Shown here: piece by piece, positions 18,004 to 27,160 of the stretch
Position numbering within the stretch: position 1 is the first letter of the stretch
How the letters are laid out: each line of letters starts with the position of its first letter
Assembly (NCBI GenBank): GCA_902617825.1
Contig: CACMYE010000007.1
Location: forward strand, 1 to 40,786
Origin: an uncultured Pelagibacteraceae bacterium
Lineage (GTDB): Bacteria > Pseudomonadota > Alphaproteobacteria > Pelagibacterales > Pelagibacteraceae
Direction: 5' to 3'
DNA: 40,786 nt
The notes under the pieces: generated by a model
Told to the model about the DNA's origin: nothing
The model's input: only the letters and a program-made list of their open reading frames with translations
Databases searched by the model: none
Position numbers and translations under genes: made by a program

Positions 18004-19407
18004 TTAATTTTTAAATATTTTATTTTCATTAAGAATATTTTTAGGATCAAAAATCTTCTTTATATTTTTCATTAATTCTATTTCTAATTCAGATTTAGTC
18101 TCAATAAAATCATCTCTTTTTAATAAACCTATACCATGTTCAGCACTAATTGAACCTGAAATTTCTTTAATCAAATCGTTAATAATTTTTTTTAAATTTT
18201 TTTCATAAGAATAAAAATCATCTTCTAGATTATTTGGCTCTATTAAATTATAGTGAATATTGCTGTCACCTAAATGACCAAAAGTATGAAATTTTACACC
18301 TTTTAGTAGATTATCAATTTTTAATTTTGCCTCTTTAAAAAAATAATCTATTTTATTTAATGGTAGAGATATATCAAAACCAATTAGCTTTCCCTCCAAC
18401 TTCTGTGCTTCAGTCAAATCTTCTCTAAATTTCCAAAAATCTGAATTTTGTTGTTCATTTTGTGCAATTATTAAATCGTAATAAAAATCTGATAAATCTG
18501 ATAATTTTTGTTCTAAAAATTCCAGCACATTTTTTTCAGAATTATTTACTTGAATTTTTACAAGCGCATAATAATTTTTTTTTTCATTAAAAAACGATTT
18601 ATTAATAAAATTGTGTTTAACACACAAATCAAAAGATAAATGAGGTATTATTTCAAAACCAACAATAGGTAATTTTATATCTTTTGATACGTTGTCGTAA
18701 AATTTTATAACATTTTCAAGTTTTTCAAATGATGCAAAAAAAGATATATTATCTTTAGGCTGTGGATAAATTTTTAAAGTTGCTCTTGAGATGATCCCTA
18801 AAGTCCCCTCAGATCCACAAAATAAATCCTTCAAATTATATCCTGTATTATCCTTAATAACCTTTGAGCCCAGTTTAATAATCCTGCCATCAGCCAATAC
18901 TACATTTAAGGCAAGTAAATTACTTCTGACTGATCCATAATGAATAACATTAATACCTCCAGCATTTGTAGAAATTACTCCCCCGACTTGGCTGGAACCT
19001 GTTGATGCCATTTGTAGTGGAAATAAAAATCCTTTTTCTTTAAGTTGATTATTTAAATCATCAACTATAACACCTGCATCTAGTTCAACACATTTATTAA
19101 TAACATCGATTTCATAAATCTTATTAATTTTCTCTAAACTTATTATAACTTCATTTTTTTCTTGTGAGGGAGATGCGCTTGCAACTAAGTTAGTATTGCC
19201 GCCCTGGGGTATTAATTTGATATTATTTTCAAAACAATATTTTAAGATTAAAGATATATCATTTTCGTTTTTAGGAAAAACTACACACAATGCCTTAAAA
19301 TTAATTCTTCTTCTCCAGTCTTGACTATATTTGGTAATCTCTGCCTCATTATTATAATCGATAACCTTACAAATATTAGATAAATCATTGAAAATTTTTT
19401 TACTCAT
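18004..19407 (-). CDS. FAD-binding oxidase, GlcD/D-2-hydroxyglutarate dehydrogenase-like
   Basis: A 467-residue flavoprotein of the FAD_binding_4 and FAD-oxidase_C type. The N-terminal FAD domain has PQGGNTNLVASA (near residue 68), then STGSSQVGGVISTNAGG and YGSVRSN. The C-terminal part carries HTFGHLGDSNIHYN with the metal-binding histidines, and SAEHGIG. Members oxidise D-lactate, glycolate, D-2-hydroxyglutarate or similar D-2-hydroxyacids to 2-oxo acids. It is followed after 2 bases by the HpcH aldolase gene. A copy of the shared palindrome lies 34 bases ahead of its start. Confidence 0.92.
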   Translation of the reverse strand: MSKKIFNDLSNICKVIDYNNEAEITKYSQDWRRRINFKALCVVFPKNENDISLILKYCFENNIKLIPQGGNTNLVASASPSQEKNEVIISLEKINKIYEIDVINKCVELDAGVIVDDLNNQLKEKGFLFPLQMASTGSSQVGGVISTNAGGINVIHYGSVRSNLLALNVVLADGRIIKLGSKVIKDNTGYNLKDLFCGSEGTLGIISRATLKIYPQPKDNISFFASFEKLENVIKFYDNVSKDIKLPIVGFEIIPHLSFDLCVKHNFINKSFFNEKKNYYALVKIQVNNSEKNVLEFLEQKLSDLSDFYYDLIIAQNEQQNSDFWKFREDLTEAQKLEGKLIGFDISLPLNKIDYFFKEAKLKIDNLLKGVKFHTFGHLGDSNIHYNLIEPNNLEDDFYSYEKNLKKIINDLIKEISGSISAEHGIGLLKRDDFIETKSELEIELMKNIKKIFDPKNILNENKIFKN

Positions 19408-19441
19408 AGAAATATAGTGTTTATTTTATTTTATATAATAA

Positions 19442-19455
19442 GTTGATTAGTTAAC
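19442..19455. promoter_or_regulatory. Palindromic operator copy 1 (FAD oxidase / TauE divergent promoter)
   Basis: GTTGATTAGTTAAC matches the shared 14-bp palindrome GTTRAYWWRTYAAC. It lies in the 114-base gap between the FAD oxidase start (minus, 34 bases away) and the first TauE/SafE start (plus, 66 bases away). A TATAAA-like -10 for the oxidase is adjacent at 19430-19435, so the site would cover that promoter's spacer and -35 region. Confidence 0.75.
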
Positions 19456-19521
19456 AATATTTAATTTGATTAAAATAAATAATTAAACTAGAGTTATTCT
19501 TTTGCTTTTTTATTTCCTTTT

Positions 19522-20301
19522 ATGCCTGAAATTCTAATTATCATTCAAAGTTTTATTTCTTCATTTGATACAGTTGGTTTAATTTTAATAATATCCCTAA
19601 CTCTTATTGGTTCAATAGTTGCAGGTATGTCTGGTTATGGTGCAGGCATACTAATTGGTGTTGTTTTAATGCCCATGGTTGGTGTCAAAAAAATAGTACC
19701 TATAGTCACAATTTTAACATTTTATATAAACTTTTGGAGAATAATTCTTTACTGGGAACATATAAATTGGAAAAAATCTCTTTATTTTTCTGCTTTTGCA
19801 GCCCCAGGTCTATATTTTAGTACTTATTTTTTCGCTATAGCTTCAACTAAAACACTTACATTAATTGTAGGGTTTTCCATATTTTTTCTTGTTGTTTTAA
19901 GAAAATTTTTTTTGAATTTGGATATCTATCTTAATAATCAATTTCTAGCATTTTACGCAATATTAACTGGGTTGTCTCTTGGTGTAATTTTAGGACCTGG
20001 CTTAATGATATTAACAGGTTTGTCAGCAAGTGGCTTAACTGGATCAAATTTAGTTGGCTCTAGCTCAGTAGCCGATTTAATAACCATAATTGTTAGATCT
20101 ATATATTTTTTTAATTTAGGAGTTATTGATTTAGAAATATTTACTATTGGAAGTTTTCTTGGACTTATGTGTTTATTTGGAACATATTTTGGAAAGAAGA
20201 TAGTCGATAAAATTGGAAAAAAACTTCATCAGAATTTAATAGAATTTTTTATGATATCAGGAAGTATTATTATGATTATTAGAGCTCTAACTCTTGATTA
20301 A
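19522..20301 (+). CDS. TauE/SafE (UPF0721) family membrane permease, copy 1
   Basis: A 259-residue protein with about eight hydrophobic segments and the duplicated TauE/SafE motif (GSIVAGMSGYGAGIL near residue 32, and LGVILGPGLMILTG in the second half). Members are proposed exporters of sulfite, sulfoacetate or other small anions; specificity cannot be read from sequence. It is transcribed away from the FAD oxidase gene with a palindromic site between them, and its 3' end overlaps the convergent SDR gene by 4 bases. Confidence 0.87.
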   Translation: MPEILIIIQSFISSFDTVGLILIISLTLIGSIVAGMSGYGAGILIGVVLMPMVGVKKIVPIVTILTFYINFWRIILYWEHINWKKSLYFSAFAAPGLYFSTYFFAIASTKTLTLIVGFSIFFLVVLRKFFLNLDIYLNNQFLAFYAILTGLSLGVILGPGLMILTGLSASGLTGSNLVGSSSVADLITIIVRSIYFFNLGVIDLEIFTIGSFLGLMCLFGTYFGKKIVDKIGKKLHQNLIEFFMISGSIIMIIRALTLD

Positions 20302-21011
20302 ATAGGTGCGTGGCCAACGCTCATTCCTCCACAAACATATAAAGTTTGACCAGTAATAAAAGATGCTTGATCAGAAACAAAAAATGAAATTGCATTGGCA
20401 ACTTCCTCCGGGGATCCAAATCTTCTCATTGGATTCTGGGTCATATATTTTTTTTGATAGGTTTTATTTTGACTATTATTTCTAAGTTGTAATTCAGTTA
20501 AAATTGGTCCTGGTGAAACTGTGTTTACAGTAATATTATACTTTGCAAGCTCTAAGGCCCATGTTCTTGCAAAACCATATAATCCAGATTTAGCGGATGA
20601 ATAACTTGTTCTAAGCTCTCTACCTAAAGCTGCTCTACTAGATACATTAACTATTCTACCAAATTTTTTTTTTTTCATATTTTTTACTAAACCTAGAGAT
20701 AATTGGATAGCTGGTCTTAAATTAAGCTGTATAGATTTGTCAAAAGTTTTTAAATCCAAGTTATCAATTGACTGTCCAAATGAGGCTCCAGCATTATTAA
20801 CAATACATGTTATATTTAATTTTTTTACTTTACTTATTAAAGAATTAATTTCTTTTTCACTAGAAAGGTCACATTCAATAAATTTGCCTGGAAAGTTTTT
20901 AATCTTTGATCTTGCAACACCAATAATTTTATACTTTTTTTTTTTTAATATTTTACATGTAGCTAAACCGATACCTCTATTAGCTCCTGTTACAAGCACT
21001 GTTCTCATCAT
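20298..21011 (-). CDS. SDR family NAD(P)-dependent oxidoreductase
   Basis: A 237-residue SDR with TGANRGIG at residues 8-15, NNAG at 72-75, and catalytic S124, Y137 and K141 (YSSAK). An Arg-Ser pair after the second strand (VARSK) favours NADP. It resembles the FabG group, but its place at the end of the tctCBA-OYE run suggests a catabolic reductase. It starts directly after the OYE gene with no gap. The start may be the first or second Met of MMRTV. Confidence 0.88.
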   Translation of the reverse strand: MMRTVLVTGANRGIGLATCKILKKKKYKIIGVARSKIKNFPGKFIECDLSSEKEINSLISKVKKLNITCIVNNAGASFGQSIDNLDLKTFDKSIQLNLRPAIQLSLGLVKNMKKKKFGRIVNVSSRAALGRELRTSYSSAKSGLYGFARTWALELAKYNITVNTVSPGPILTELQLRNNSQNKTYQKKYMTQNPMRRFGSPEEVANAISFFVSDQASFITGQTLYVCGGMSVGHAPI

Positions 21012-22085
21012 TTATATTTTATAACATCTTCTGTACTGATTTGGAACAATTTTATTTTTTGGATCTAAATTTGATAACTCTTTTAAAATAAAATTTGGTT
21101 CATATATATATTTCCTTGCATTAGAAATTAAATCTACTTCGTTTTTGTTAACTATTTTTTTTGCAAAATTTATATCTTCAATCATTCCACCCACTCTTAC
21201 ATTAATTTTACAATTTTTTTTGATTGCCTTTGCTAAATCATAATTAAAATTGGGTTTAGGTTTAAAATCTGTTTTTGAAACTAATCCCCCACTAGAAACA
21301 CAGACATAGTCAAATCCTATTTTTTGAAGTTTTTTTGTTAGATAAATTGAATCTTTAATTGTTAAACCACCTTTTATCCAATCTTTACCTGTTATTCTGG
21401 CTCCAAGTATCCTACTTTTTGGCCAATTTGCTCTTACAATTTTTGCTATTTCTATTAAAAATCTAGATCTATTTTGTCTGCTCCCGCCATATGCATCTAT
21501 TCTTTTATTAGATATAGGTGAAAAAAATTGGTGAAGTAAATAGCCGTGTGCCATATGTAATTCTAAACAATCTAACTTTAATTTTTTTGAGTATTTAGAT
21601 GCTTTTAAGAAACTTGATTTTATATTTTCAATATCTACTAGTGTCATTTCTTTTGGGTATGGCCAATTAAATTCTTTTTTAATCGATGAGGCCGAATGTG
21701 TTTTCCATGATCTATTTTTTAAACTAGTATTTGGTTTTACCCATGGTAATTCTGCTGAGCCTTTTCTTCCTGAATGAGAAATTTGTAACCCAATCTTAAT
21801 ATCAGAATTTTTTTTTAAGAAGTTAGTTAATTTTTTTAAATTTTTGAAATTTTCTAAATTTGTCAATGACATATCCGAATGTGTTATTTTACCTTTTTTA
21901 CTAACTGCAGTTGCCTCAATCATTAACAATCCTGCACCAGAATTAGCAAGATTTAACAAATGATTGTAGTGCCATTTAATAGGATTACCATTTCTTGAAG
22001 AATATTGACACATAGGTGAAACTACAAAACGATTTTTTAAGGTTATACTATTGATTTTTAATTTTGTAAAAATCTGTTCTTTCAT
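21012..22085 (-). CDS. NADH:flavin oxidoreductase, old yellow enzyme family (NamA/YqjM-like)
   Basis: A 357-residue FMN-dependent ene-reductase-type protein. Features match the YqjM class: SPMCQYSS with C26 and Y28, LQISHSGRKG near residue 100, and the double-His substrate site in HMAHGYLLHQFFSP, then the NKRIDAYGGS motif. Such enzymes reduce the C=C bond of activated unsaturated carbonyl compounds. It begins 1 base after tctA copy 1, so the transporter and this reductase are probably one transcript, which suggests the imported compound or a product of it is unsaturated. Confidence 0.92.
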   Translation of the reverse strand: MKEQIFTKLKINSITLKNRFVVSPMCQYSSRNGNPIKWHYNHLLNLANSGAGLLMIEATAVSKKGKITHSDMSLTNLENFKNLKKLTNFLKKNSDIKIGLQISHSGRKGSAELPWVKPNTSLKNRSWKTHSASSIKKEFNWPYPKEMTLVDIENIKSSFLKASKYSKKLKLDCLELHMAHGYLLHQFFSPISNKRIDAYGGSRQNRSRFLIEIAKIVRANWPKSRILGARITGKDWIKGGLTIKDSIYLTKKLQKIGFDYVCVSSGGLVSKTDFKPKPNFNYDLAKAIKKNCKINVRVGGMIEDINFAKKIVNKNEVDLISNARKYIYEPNFILKELSNLDPKNKIVPNQYRRCYKI

Positions 22086-22086
22086 A

Positions 22087-23595
22087 TTACCTGTTTATAA
22101 TTTTTTTATTTTTTTGTTCCCATTTAAATTGTCTTGCAGAGTAAAATACAATTATACAAGTCAATAATATTAGAGCAATTGAAAGTGGTCTCTGAAAAAT
22201 ATATAGTAATGGATCACCTCTAGAAACAACCATTAAATCTCTTAAACCATTTTCTGCTATCGGTCCTAGAATTAAACCAAGTAAAGCTGCTCCAGTAGAA
22301 AATTTATATTTATTCATTAAATAACCTAAAACTCCAAAACTCATCATTATCCAAATGTCAGCTATATTATTTGTATTTACATAAGTGCCCACTATTGAAA
22401 ATATTATTATGAGTGGAGCTAAAAGACCCTTTGGCATGATTGTTAAATGTGCCATTCCTCTCGCCATTACTGCAGCAAGCAAACCCATTAATATATTTGC
22501 TGCTAAGAAACCCCATATAACTGTATAAACTACTTGAGGATTATTTTTAAATAAACCGAAACCTGGCTGTAAACCATGTATAACTAAAGCTCCTAAAATA
22601 ACCGCTGCTGAAATTCCACCTGGTATACCAAGTGTAAACATAGGAATCAGAGATGTGCCAGTACATCCATTATTAGATCCCTCAGTTGCAGCTAATCCTT
22701 TTATTTCTCCTTTTCCAAATTGATCTCCAACTTTACCCTTTTGAATTTCCCAAGCGTAAGCAATCCACTGAGCAATACTTCCACCTGCTGCAGGGATAAT
22801 TCCTAAAACTAATCCGCACCCCCATCCTCGAAACAATGAATTTTTTACTTTTTTTATCTCCTCAAATTTAGGCCAAATGTTCCAACTTAATTTTGAATTT
22901 CCACCTATAGTTTCCTGTGCTTTAGACATTGAGAGTTCGAGACCTTGAGCAAACGCAAATAAACCAACAATAGCTGGCATAATGTCAATGCCAGAGGATA
23001 AAGTTGCTGATCCAAAAGTAAATCTAGGTATGCCAGAATAAAGATCTATACCAACAGTCGATAAAAATATTCCAAAAAAACCTGCAATCAGACCTTTAAA
23101 TATGTGTCCAAATGAAATTGATGCTATTGCCGTTAGACCCAAAATAGCCATCAAAAAATATTCTGCTGGTCCAAATAATAATGCAACTTCAGCTAAAGGA
23201 GGTGCTAACAAAAGCAAAACTAAACCACTTATCAAACCACCCAAAACACTTGCAAAAGTTGAAATTCTAATTGCCTGAATTGCTTTACCTTTTTTTGTAA
23301 GCTCAAAACCCTCAATAGCTGAAGCTGCTGAAGCAGAAGTTCCTGGAGCTCTAATTAAAATTGCTGAAAACGAACCTCCATACATACCAGCTGCATAACA
23401 AGATACCATCAATATAAGAGCCTCTGTAGGAGGAAAATTAAATGACACAGGTATTAAAAGTGCAATTGCCATAGGAGGACTTAATCCTGGAATCGCTCCA
23501 ATCACTAATCCAATTGTTACTCCCATCAACAAACAAAATAAGACACCTAATGAAAATAAATTATCAAAATAACTTAATGCTTCAAAAATATACAT
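22087..23595 (-). CDS. tctA: Tripartite tricarboxylate transporter permease TctA, copy 1
   Basis: The large membrane subunit of a TTT carrier, 502 residues and about 12 hydrophobic segments. TctA features are visible: GAIPGLSPPMAIALL near residue 33, the SFSAILIRAPGTSASAASAI block, and a second internal GIIPAAGGS motif that pairs with the first. It overlaps tctB by one base and precedes the OYE gene by 1 base. Confidence 0.95.
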   Translation of the reverse strand: MYIFEALSYFDNLFSLGVLFCLLMGVTIGLVIGAIPGLSPPMAIALLIPVSFNFPPTEALILMVSCYAAGMYGGSFSAILIRAPGTSASAASAIEGFELTKKGKAIQAIRISTFASVLGGLISGLVLLLLAPPLAEVALLFGPAEYFLMAILGLTAIASISFGHIFKGLIAGFFGIFLSTVGIDLYSGIPRFTFGSATLSSGIDIMPAIVGLFAFAQGLELSMSKAQETIGGNSKLSWNIWPKFEEIKKVKNSLFRGWGCGLVLGIIPAAGGSIAQWIAYAWEIQKGKVGDQFGKGEIKGLAATEGSNNGCTGTSLIPMFTLGIPGGISAAVILGALVIHGLQPGFGLFKNNPQVVYTVIWGFLAANILMGLLAAVMARGMAHLTIMPKGLLAPLIIIFSIVGTYVNTNNIADIWIMMSFGVLGYLMNKYKFSTGAALLGLILGPIAENGLRDLMVVSRGDPLLYIFQRPLSIALILLTCIIVFYSARQFKWEQKNKKIINR

Positions 23596-24017
23596 TAAAT
23601 TAATAAACCCCTCGGTAAACTTGTTTTTAAAAATATGACAAAGAAACCATACATCAATGGAATTAAAATAATTAAAGTAACAAAGATATGTTTATAATTT
23701 TTTACGCCAAGGTAAAAACTAGAAATTATAAAATAAATTATAGTAGAAACAAAAAAACCTAGTTGAATAATCAAGATTACATAAATTATTGAAATAGATA
23801 AAATAACATAAGGTCTGAAATTAATAAAAGTTTTTTGTATTTTTAAATTATTAGATTTACTATTTTGAATATAATCTAATATTGAAAAAACAATTATACT
23901 AATAGCACAAAATGTTGGTAGAAGATTTGCATAGTCTGTATATTCTCTTGATAAAATTACAACTACTGTAGAAATAAAAAAAATAAACAAATTTCTAATT
24001 AACGCAACTTTACGCAT
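23595..24017 (-). CDS. tctB: Tripartite tricarboxylate transporter small permease TctB, copy 1
   Basis: A 140-residue protein with four hydrophobic segments, the expected topology for TctB. Sequence is poorly conserved in this family, so the call rests on topology and position between tctC and tctA. Its start lies 20 bases after the base of an intercistronic hairpin. Confidence 0.85.
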   Translation of the reverse strand: MRKVALIRNLFIFFISTVVVILSREYTDYANLLPTFCAISIIVFSILDYIQNSKSNNLKIQKTFINFRPYVILSISIIYVILIIQLGFFVSTIIYFIISSFYLGVKNYKHIFVTLIILIPLMYGFFVIFLKTSLPRGLLI

Positions 24018-24037
24018 ACTTTATTTAAAATTTTTAA

Positions 24038-24065
24038 TAAGAGGCTAAAAATTTTTAGCCTCTTA
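24038..24065 (-). terminator. Intercistronic hairpin between tctC and tctB, copy 1
   Basis: An unbroken inverted repeat centred at 24051/24052 (GAGGCTAAAAA paired with TTTTTAGCCTC, extended to 24038-24065). It follows the tctC stop and precedes tctB by 20 bases. There is no strong T run directly after it, so it is more likely an mRNA 3'-end stabiliser or weak attenuator than a full terminator. Confidence 0.75.
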
Positions 24066-24080
24066 AATTTAAAGGTTTTT

Positions 24081-25058
24081 TTATTGATTCCAGTATTCTA
24101 CAACTTTAACCATTTTTTCTGTATTAGAAATGAAATCCTTTAGATCAGATCCAGCTGCAGTCCAAATTCTACTGGATTTAGACATTTCAGCTAATTGATA
24201 TCCTGGATTTGCCTGAGCCTTATTTATAGCATTCTTAAACACATCATATTTATCTTGAGGAAGACCATTTGCAGCTATTAATGTTCTTGCTGCAAAACCA
24301 AGGTTTTCAATCCCAGTTACTTCTCCAAAAGTTGGAACTGATGGTAAATACTCTGATCTAACTGTATCTAGTACTGCAACAGGTCTCATTTTTCCCTCTC
24401 TTATATAGTTTACATAGAATGAAACGTTACCAGCAACCATATCAGTTGTTCCTGCTAGAAGTTCTTGTATTTTTTTTGCATCGTTATTTGCATAAACCTT
24501 ACCTACTTTAAAACCTTTAAGTTTTTTTTCAGCAAATGCCAAACCTTGATAGTCATCTGAACCTATTGCAGTTGTACTAACTAATAGTTTATTAGGATTT
24601 TTAGCTGTATAAGCTAAGACATCTTTTAATCCGCCAGTAAACCTATCATCATCTGCTCTTACTAACCATAGACATGGATCATATGTTTGACCTCCAATGA
24701 AGTTGAAGTCTGCGACGGTTTCAGTTCGTTTCATTTTAGGATCTAAGTATGCAAATACATGTGGTAAATTTACTAATCCAATCTTGTGATCGTCTTTTTT
24801 TGCATCCCATTTAGACATTTGTCCCCATGCTACCCATCCACCACCTCCGGATATATTCACAACATTAACTGGCACACCTAACTCTTCAGCAAGAAATGGT
24901 GCAAAAATTCTTGCACTCCTATCTGTACCACCACCAGCTTTCCATGGAACAATCAATTCTACAGGTCCTTTTGGGAAGTCAGCAGCTATAGCTGAACTTA
25001 CTAAAAGAGACAATGCAGAAATAAATAAAGTTATTTTTTTTAATAATGATTTAATCAT
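24081..25058 (-). CDS. tctC: TTT solute-binding protein TctC (Bug family), copy 1
   Basis: Periplasmic binding protein of 325 residues with a signal peptide ending at AIAA (near residue 26). The Bug-family first loop is canonical: PVELIVPWKAGGGTDRSAR, with GGxxD for ligand carboxylate contact. The PTFGEVTG segment near residue 240 is also typical. It is preceded by a strong GAGGGGGAA ribosome-binding site and followed by a hairpin. Ligands of the family include tricarboxylates, dicarboxylates and aromatic acids; the ligand here is unknown. Confidence 0.94.
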   Translation of the reverse strand: MIKSLLKKITLFISALSLLVSSAIAADFPKGPVELIVPWKAGGGTDRSARIFAPFLAEELGVPVNVVNISGGGGWVAWGQMSKWDAKKDDHKIGLVNLPHVFAYLDPKMKRTETVADFNFIGGQTYDPCLWLVRADDDRFTGGLKDVLAYTAKNPNKLLVSTTAIGSDDYQGLAFAEKKLKGFKVGKVYANNDAKKIQELLAGTTDMVAGNVSFYVNYIREGKMRPVAVLDTVRSEYLPSVPTFGEVTGIENLGFAARTLIAANGLPQDKYDVFKNAINKAQANPGYQLAEMSKSSRIWTAAGSDLKDFISNTEKMVKVVEYWNQ

Positions 25059-25061
25059 TTA

Positions 25062-25070
25062 TTCCCCCTC
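25062..25070 (-). promoter_or_regulatory. Strong Shine-Dalgarno sequence of tctC copy 1
   Basis: GAGGGGGAA lies 3 bases before the ATG. It is unusually G-rich in this AT-rich genome and parallels the sites ahead of dctP and the other tctC genes. Confidence 0.75.
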
Positions 25071-25090
25071 TTATTAAGTTTATTTATCCT

Positions 25091-25119
25091 ATTTAATAAT
25101 TCTTGATTTAAAATGTCAA
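25091..25119 (-). promoter_or_regulatory. Predicted promoter of the tctCBA-OYE-SDR operon
   Basis: On the minus strand a perfect -35 TTGACA (25114-25119) is followed by a 17-base spacer and a -10 TTAAAT (25091-25096, 4 of 6 matches). The palindromic site at 25130-25143 lies about 10 bases upstream of this -35, a position that would suit an activator as well as a repressor. Confidence 0.5.
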
Positions 25120-25129
25120 TAAACATATA

Positions 25130-25143
25130 GTTGACTAGTTAAC
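25130..25143. promoter_or_regulatory. Palindromic operator copy 2 (tctC copy 1 / TauE copy 2 divergent promoter)
   Basis: GTTGACTAGTTAAC is a full match to the shared palindrome. It sits in the 190-base gap between tctC copy 1 (71 bases away, minus) and TauE copy 2 (105 bases away, plus). Apart from this site and the predicted minus-strand promoter, nothing else was recognised in the gap. Confidence 0.8.
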
Positions 25144-25248
25144 AAATTCCTCTTAGTTCTTGAGGGAGCACAAAACTAACCTAATCCAAAAAAATTTTTC
25201 TTTATTATTTAATAGTTTATTACTTAAAGTTAAATTAATAAAAATTTA

Positions 25249-26070
25249 ATGTTCGATATAAATATAATTTTTTTACTTTTAGCGTTTGGGTGTTTGTCAG
25301 GATTTTTTGCTGGACTATTAGGTGCTGGAGGTGGAATGATAATAGTTCCATTATTATTTTTTGCATTCAAGTTAGCAGGATACAGTAGCGATGTACTTAT
25401 GCACTTAGCCGTTGGAACATCCTTGGCTATTATATTTCCAACCTCAATTATTTCCGCTTACACCCATTACAAAATCGGCAATTTTGATAAAGAATTTATT
25501 AAATATTGTAGTATTTTTATTTTTTTTGGAATTATTTTAGGAACAATTTTTACCTCAAGCATTAACACTACCAGCTTATTATATTTATTTGCGATCTACA
25601 CACTTACATGTGGATTGTTTTTTCTTTTGTTTAAGAAAAAAAATTTAATTAATAAAAAGAGCGAAATGCCAAAAGTTTCTAAAACCTTATATAGCCTAAT
25701 TACAGGATTTTTATCAGTACCTTTAGGGATTGGAGGAGCAGCAATAATGGTTCCGATTATGAAATTTTATAATTATCCAATTAAGACTGCAATTGGTACA
25801 TGTGCTCATTTTGGAATAATCATATCTCTAACAGGTTTTATTTCAATGTTTATAAGTGGATATTATTTTGCTGAAATAAATGAGCCGTATACTTTAGGTT
25901 ATATTAATTTTCTTGGTTTTATGATTTTTATCCCAGTAACATTACCAATGGCAAGAGTTGGCGCAAGATTCTCATCAAAAATAAAGAAAGAAAAATTAAA
26001 TAAGATTTATGGAGTGGTATTAATAGTTATTTCATTTAGAGCTTTTTATGAAATCTTTATTTCTGTATAA
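25249..26070 (+). CDS. TauE/SafE family membrane permease, copy 2
   Basis: A 273-residue protein with about eight hydrophobic segments and the TauE/SafE repeat: GFFAGLLGAGGGMIIVPLL near residue 18, and the second copy FLSVPLGIGGAAIMVPIM near residue 153. This is a more canonical family member than copy 1. Probable exporter of a small anion such as sulfite or a sulfonate; this is inferred from family only. It diverges from tctC copy 1 across a palindromic site and converges with the CobW-like gene with no gap. Confidence 0.9.
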   Translation: MFDINIIFLLLAFGCLSGFFAGLLGAGGGMIIVPLLFFAFKLAGYSSDVLMHLAVGTSLAIIFPTSIISAYTHYKIGNFDKEFIKYCSIFIFFGIILGTIFTSSINTTSLLYLFAIYTLTCGLFFLLFKKKNLINKKSEMPKVSKTLYSLITGFLSVPLGIGGAAIMVPIMKFYNYPIKTAIGTCAHFGIIISLTGFISMFISGYYFAEINEPYTLGYINFLGFMIFIPVTLPMARVGARFSSKIKKEKLNKIYGVVLIVISFRAFYEIFISV

Positions 26071-27156
26071 TTAACGATCCAGTGTTGTTAGTGCATCAAA
26101 CTCACTCATAGCATTAACGAAGTTTGTGTAATCTTTTTTGGAAAAAGTAAGCTTGTCTATTTTAGTTTTTTTCTGTTTTTTAAAGTTAAGAACTTTAATA
26201 GTCTTTATCAAATCGTTTGATTTTAAATTTTTAGTAATGAATACAATTTTTGATTTTTCATCATTAAAGGGCCATTTATCTAGGACAATTGGCTCATGAA
26301 AGACTTTTTGGACTGCGTTAATTAATAATACCTTATTTCCAACTCTAACAATACCTTTCATTCTAAGTAAATTATTACTTTTAAATCTGGCAAGTGCATT
26401 TAACCATAATTTTAAACCATCTTTAGTAATTTCTTGTTTTATATTTACAGAAATTGACATTACTTTATCTGTTTCATCCGAGTATATTTTTTTATGTAAA
26501 AATTTTATATTTCTTTTTGAATTATTTTCAATTTTATCGATAGTTAATTTTTTAACATTAAAATTTGTAAACAATTTTTTTACTTGAGCTTTATTTAACA
26601 AATTTTTATCAAATATTTCTGCATGTGGATTTAATCTTTTTAATTCTTTTAAAACCTCTAATTTTTTACTTTTTTCAGAGATGTCTGTTTTGCTAAGTAA
26701 AATAATATCGGCGGAAGTTATTTGCTTAAAGTTTTCAAGATGGTTGTTTAAATCATTTTGGAAATTGACGGCATCTACTACAGTAATCAAGGATTTAAAT
26801 TTTATTTTTCCAGATATAATTTGATCTGAAACAATTGTTTGAACTATAGGTATTGGGTCGGCTAAACCACTCGTTTCAATTATAATTCTATCAAATTTGG
26901 ATTTTAAATTTAATGTATCATCTAAAGTTTTAACTAAATCTCCTGAAAACGAGCAACAAAGACAACCATTATTTAAAACTATTTTATCATCACTTTTTTT
27001 TTTAATCAGATGATGATCAATACTTATTTTCCCAAATTCGTTAATTATTAATAATGTATTTTTAAAACTCCTATAATTAATTATATCATTTAGTATTGTG
27101 GTTTTTCCACTGCCTAAAAATCCAGTAATTATTGATGTAGGTATTTTTTTTTTCAA
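26071..27156 (-). CDS. CobW/G3E family GTPase (putative metallochaperone)
   Basis: A 361-residue P-loop GTPase. Walker A GFLGSGKT is at residues 12-19, the family metal-binding motif GCLCC at 64-68 (C65, C67, C68), the switch motif ETSGLADP near residue 94, and the guanine-specificity motif SKTD. A C-terminal CobW_C-type domain follows. These proteins insert Zn or Co into client enzymes. The gene is 4 bases after an amidohydrolase gene, which makes that metal enzyme a plausible client. Confidence 0.92.
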   Translation of the reverse strand: MKKKIPTSIITGFLGSGKTTILNDIINYRSFKNTLLIINEFGKISIDHHLIKKKSDDKIVLNNGCLCCSFSGDLVKTLDDTLNLKSKFDRIIIETSGLADPIPIVQTIVSDQIISGKIKFKSLITVVDAVNFQNDLNNHLENFKQITSADIILLSKTDISEKSKKLEVLKELKRLNPHAEIFDKNLLNKAQVKKLFTNFNVKKLTIDKIENNSKRNIKFLHKKIYSDETDKVMSISVNIKQEITKDGLKLWLNALARFKSNNLLRMKGIVRVGNKVLLINAVQKVFHEPIVLDKWPFNDEKSKIVFITKNLKSNDLIKTIKVLNFKKQKKTKIDKLTFSKKDYTNFVNAMSEFDALTTLDR

Positions 27157-27160
27157 AAAA

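Noticed and set aside
21147..21154. GTTAACTA inside the old yellow enzyme gene, resembling half of the shared palindrome
   Set aside because: Only one half-site is present and it lies in coding sequence, so it was not counted.
24038..24065. Reading the tctC-tctB hairpins as ordinary full terminators
   Set aside because: Only the dctP hairpin has a good U run, and tctB and tctA follow at once with no other promoter visible, so partial read-through or mRNA stabilisation fits better.
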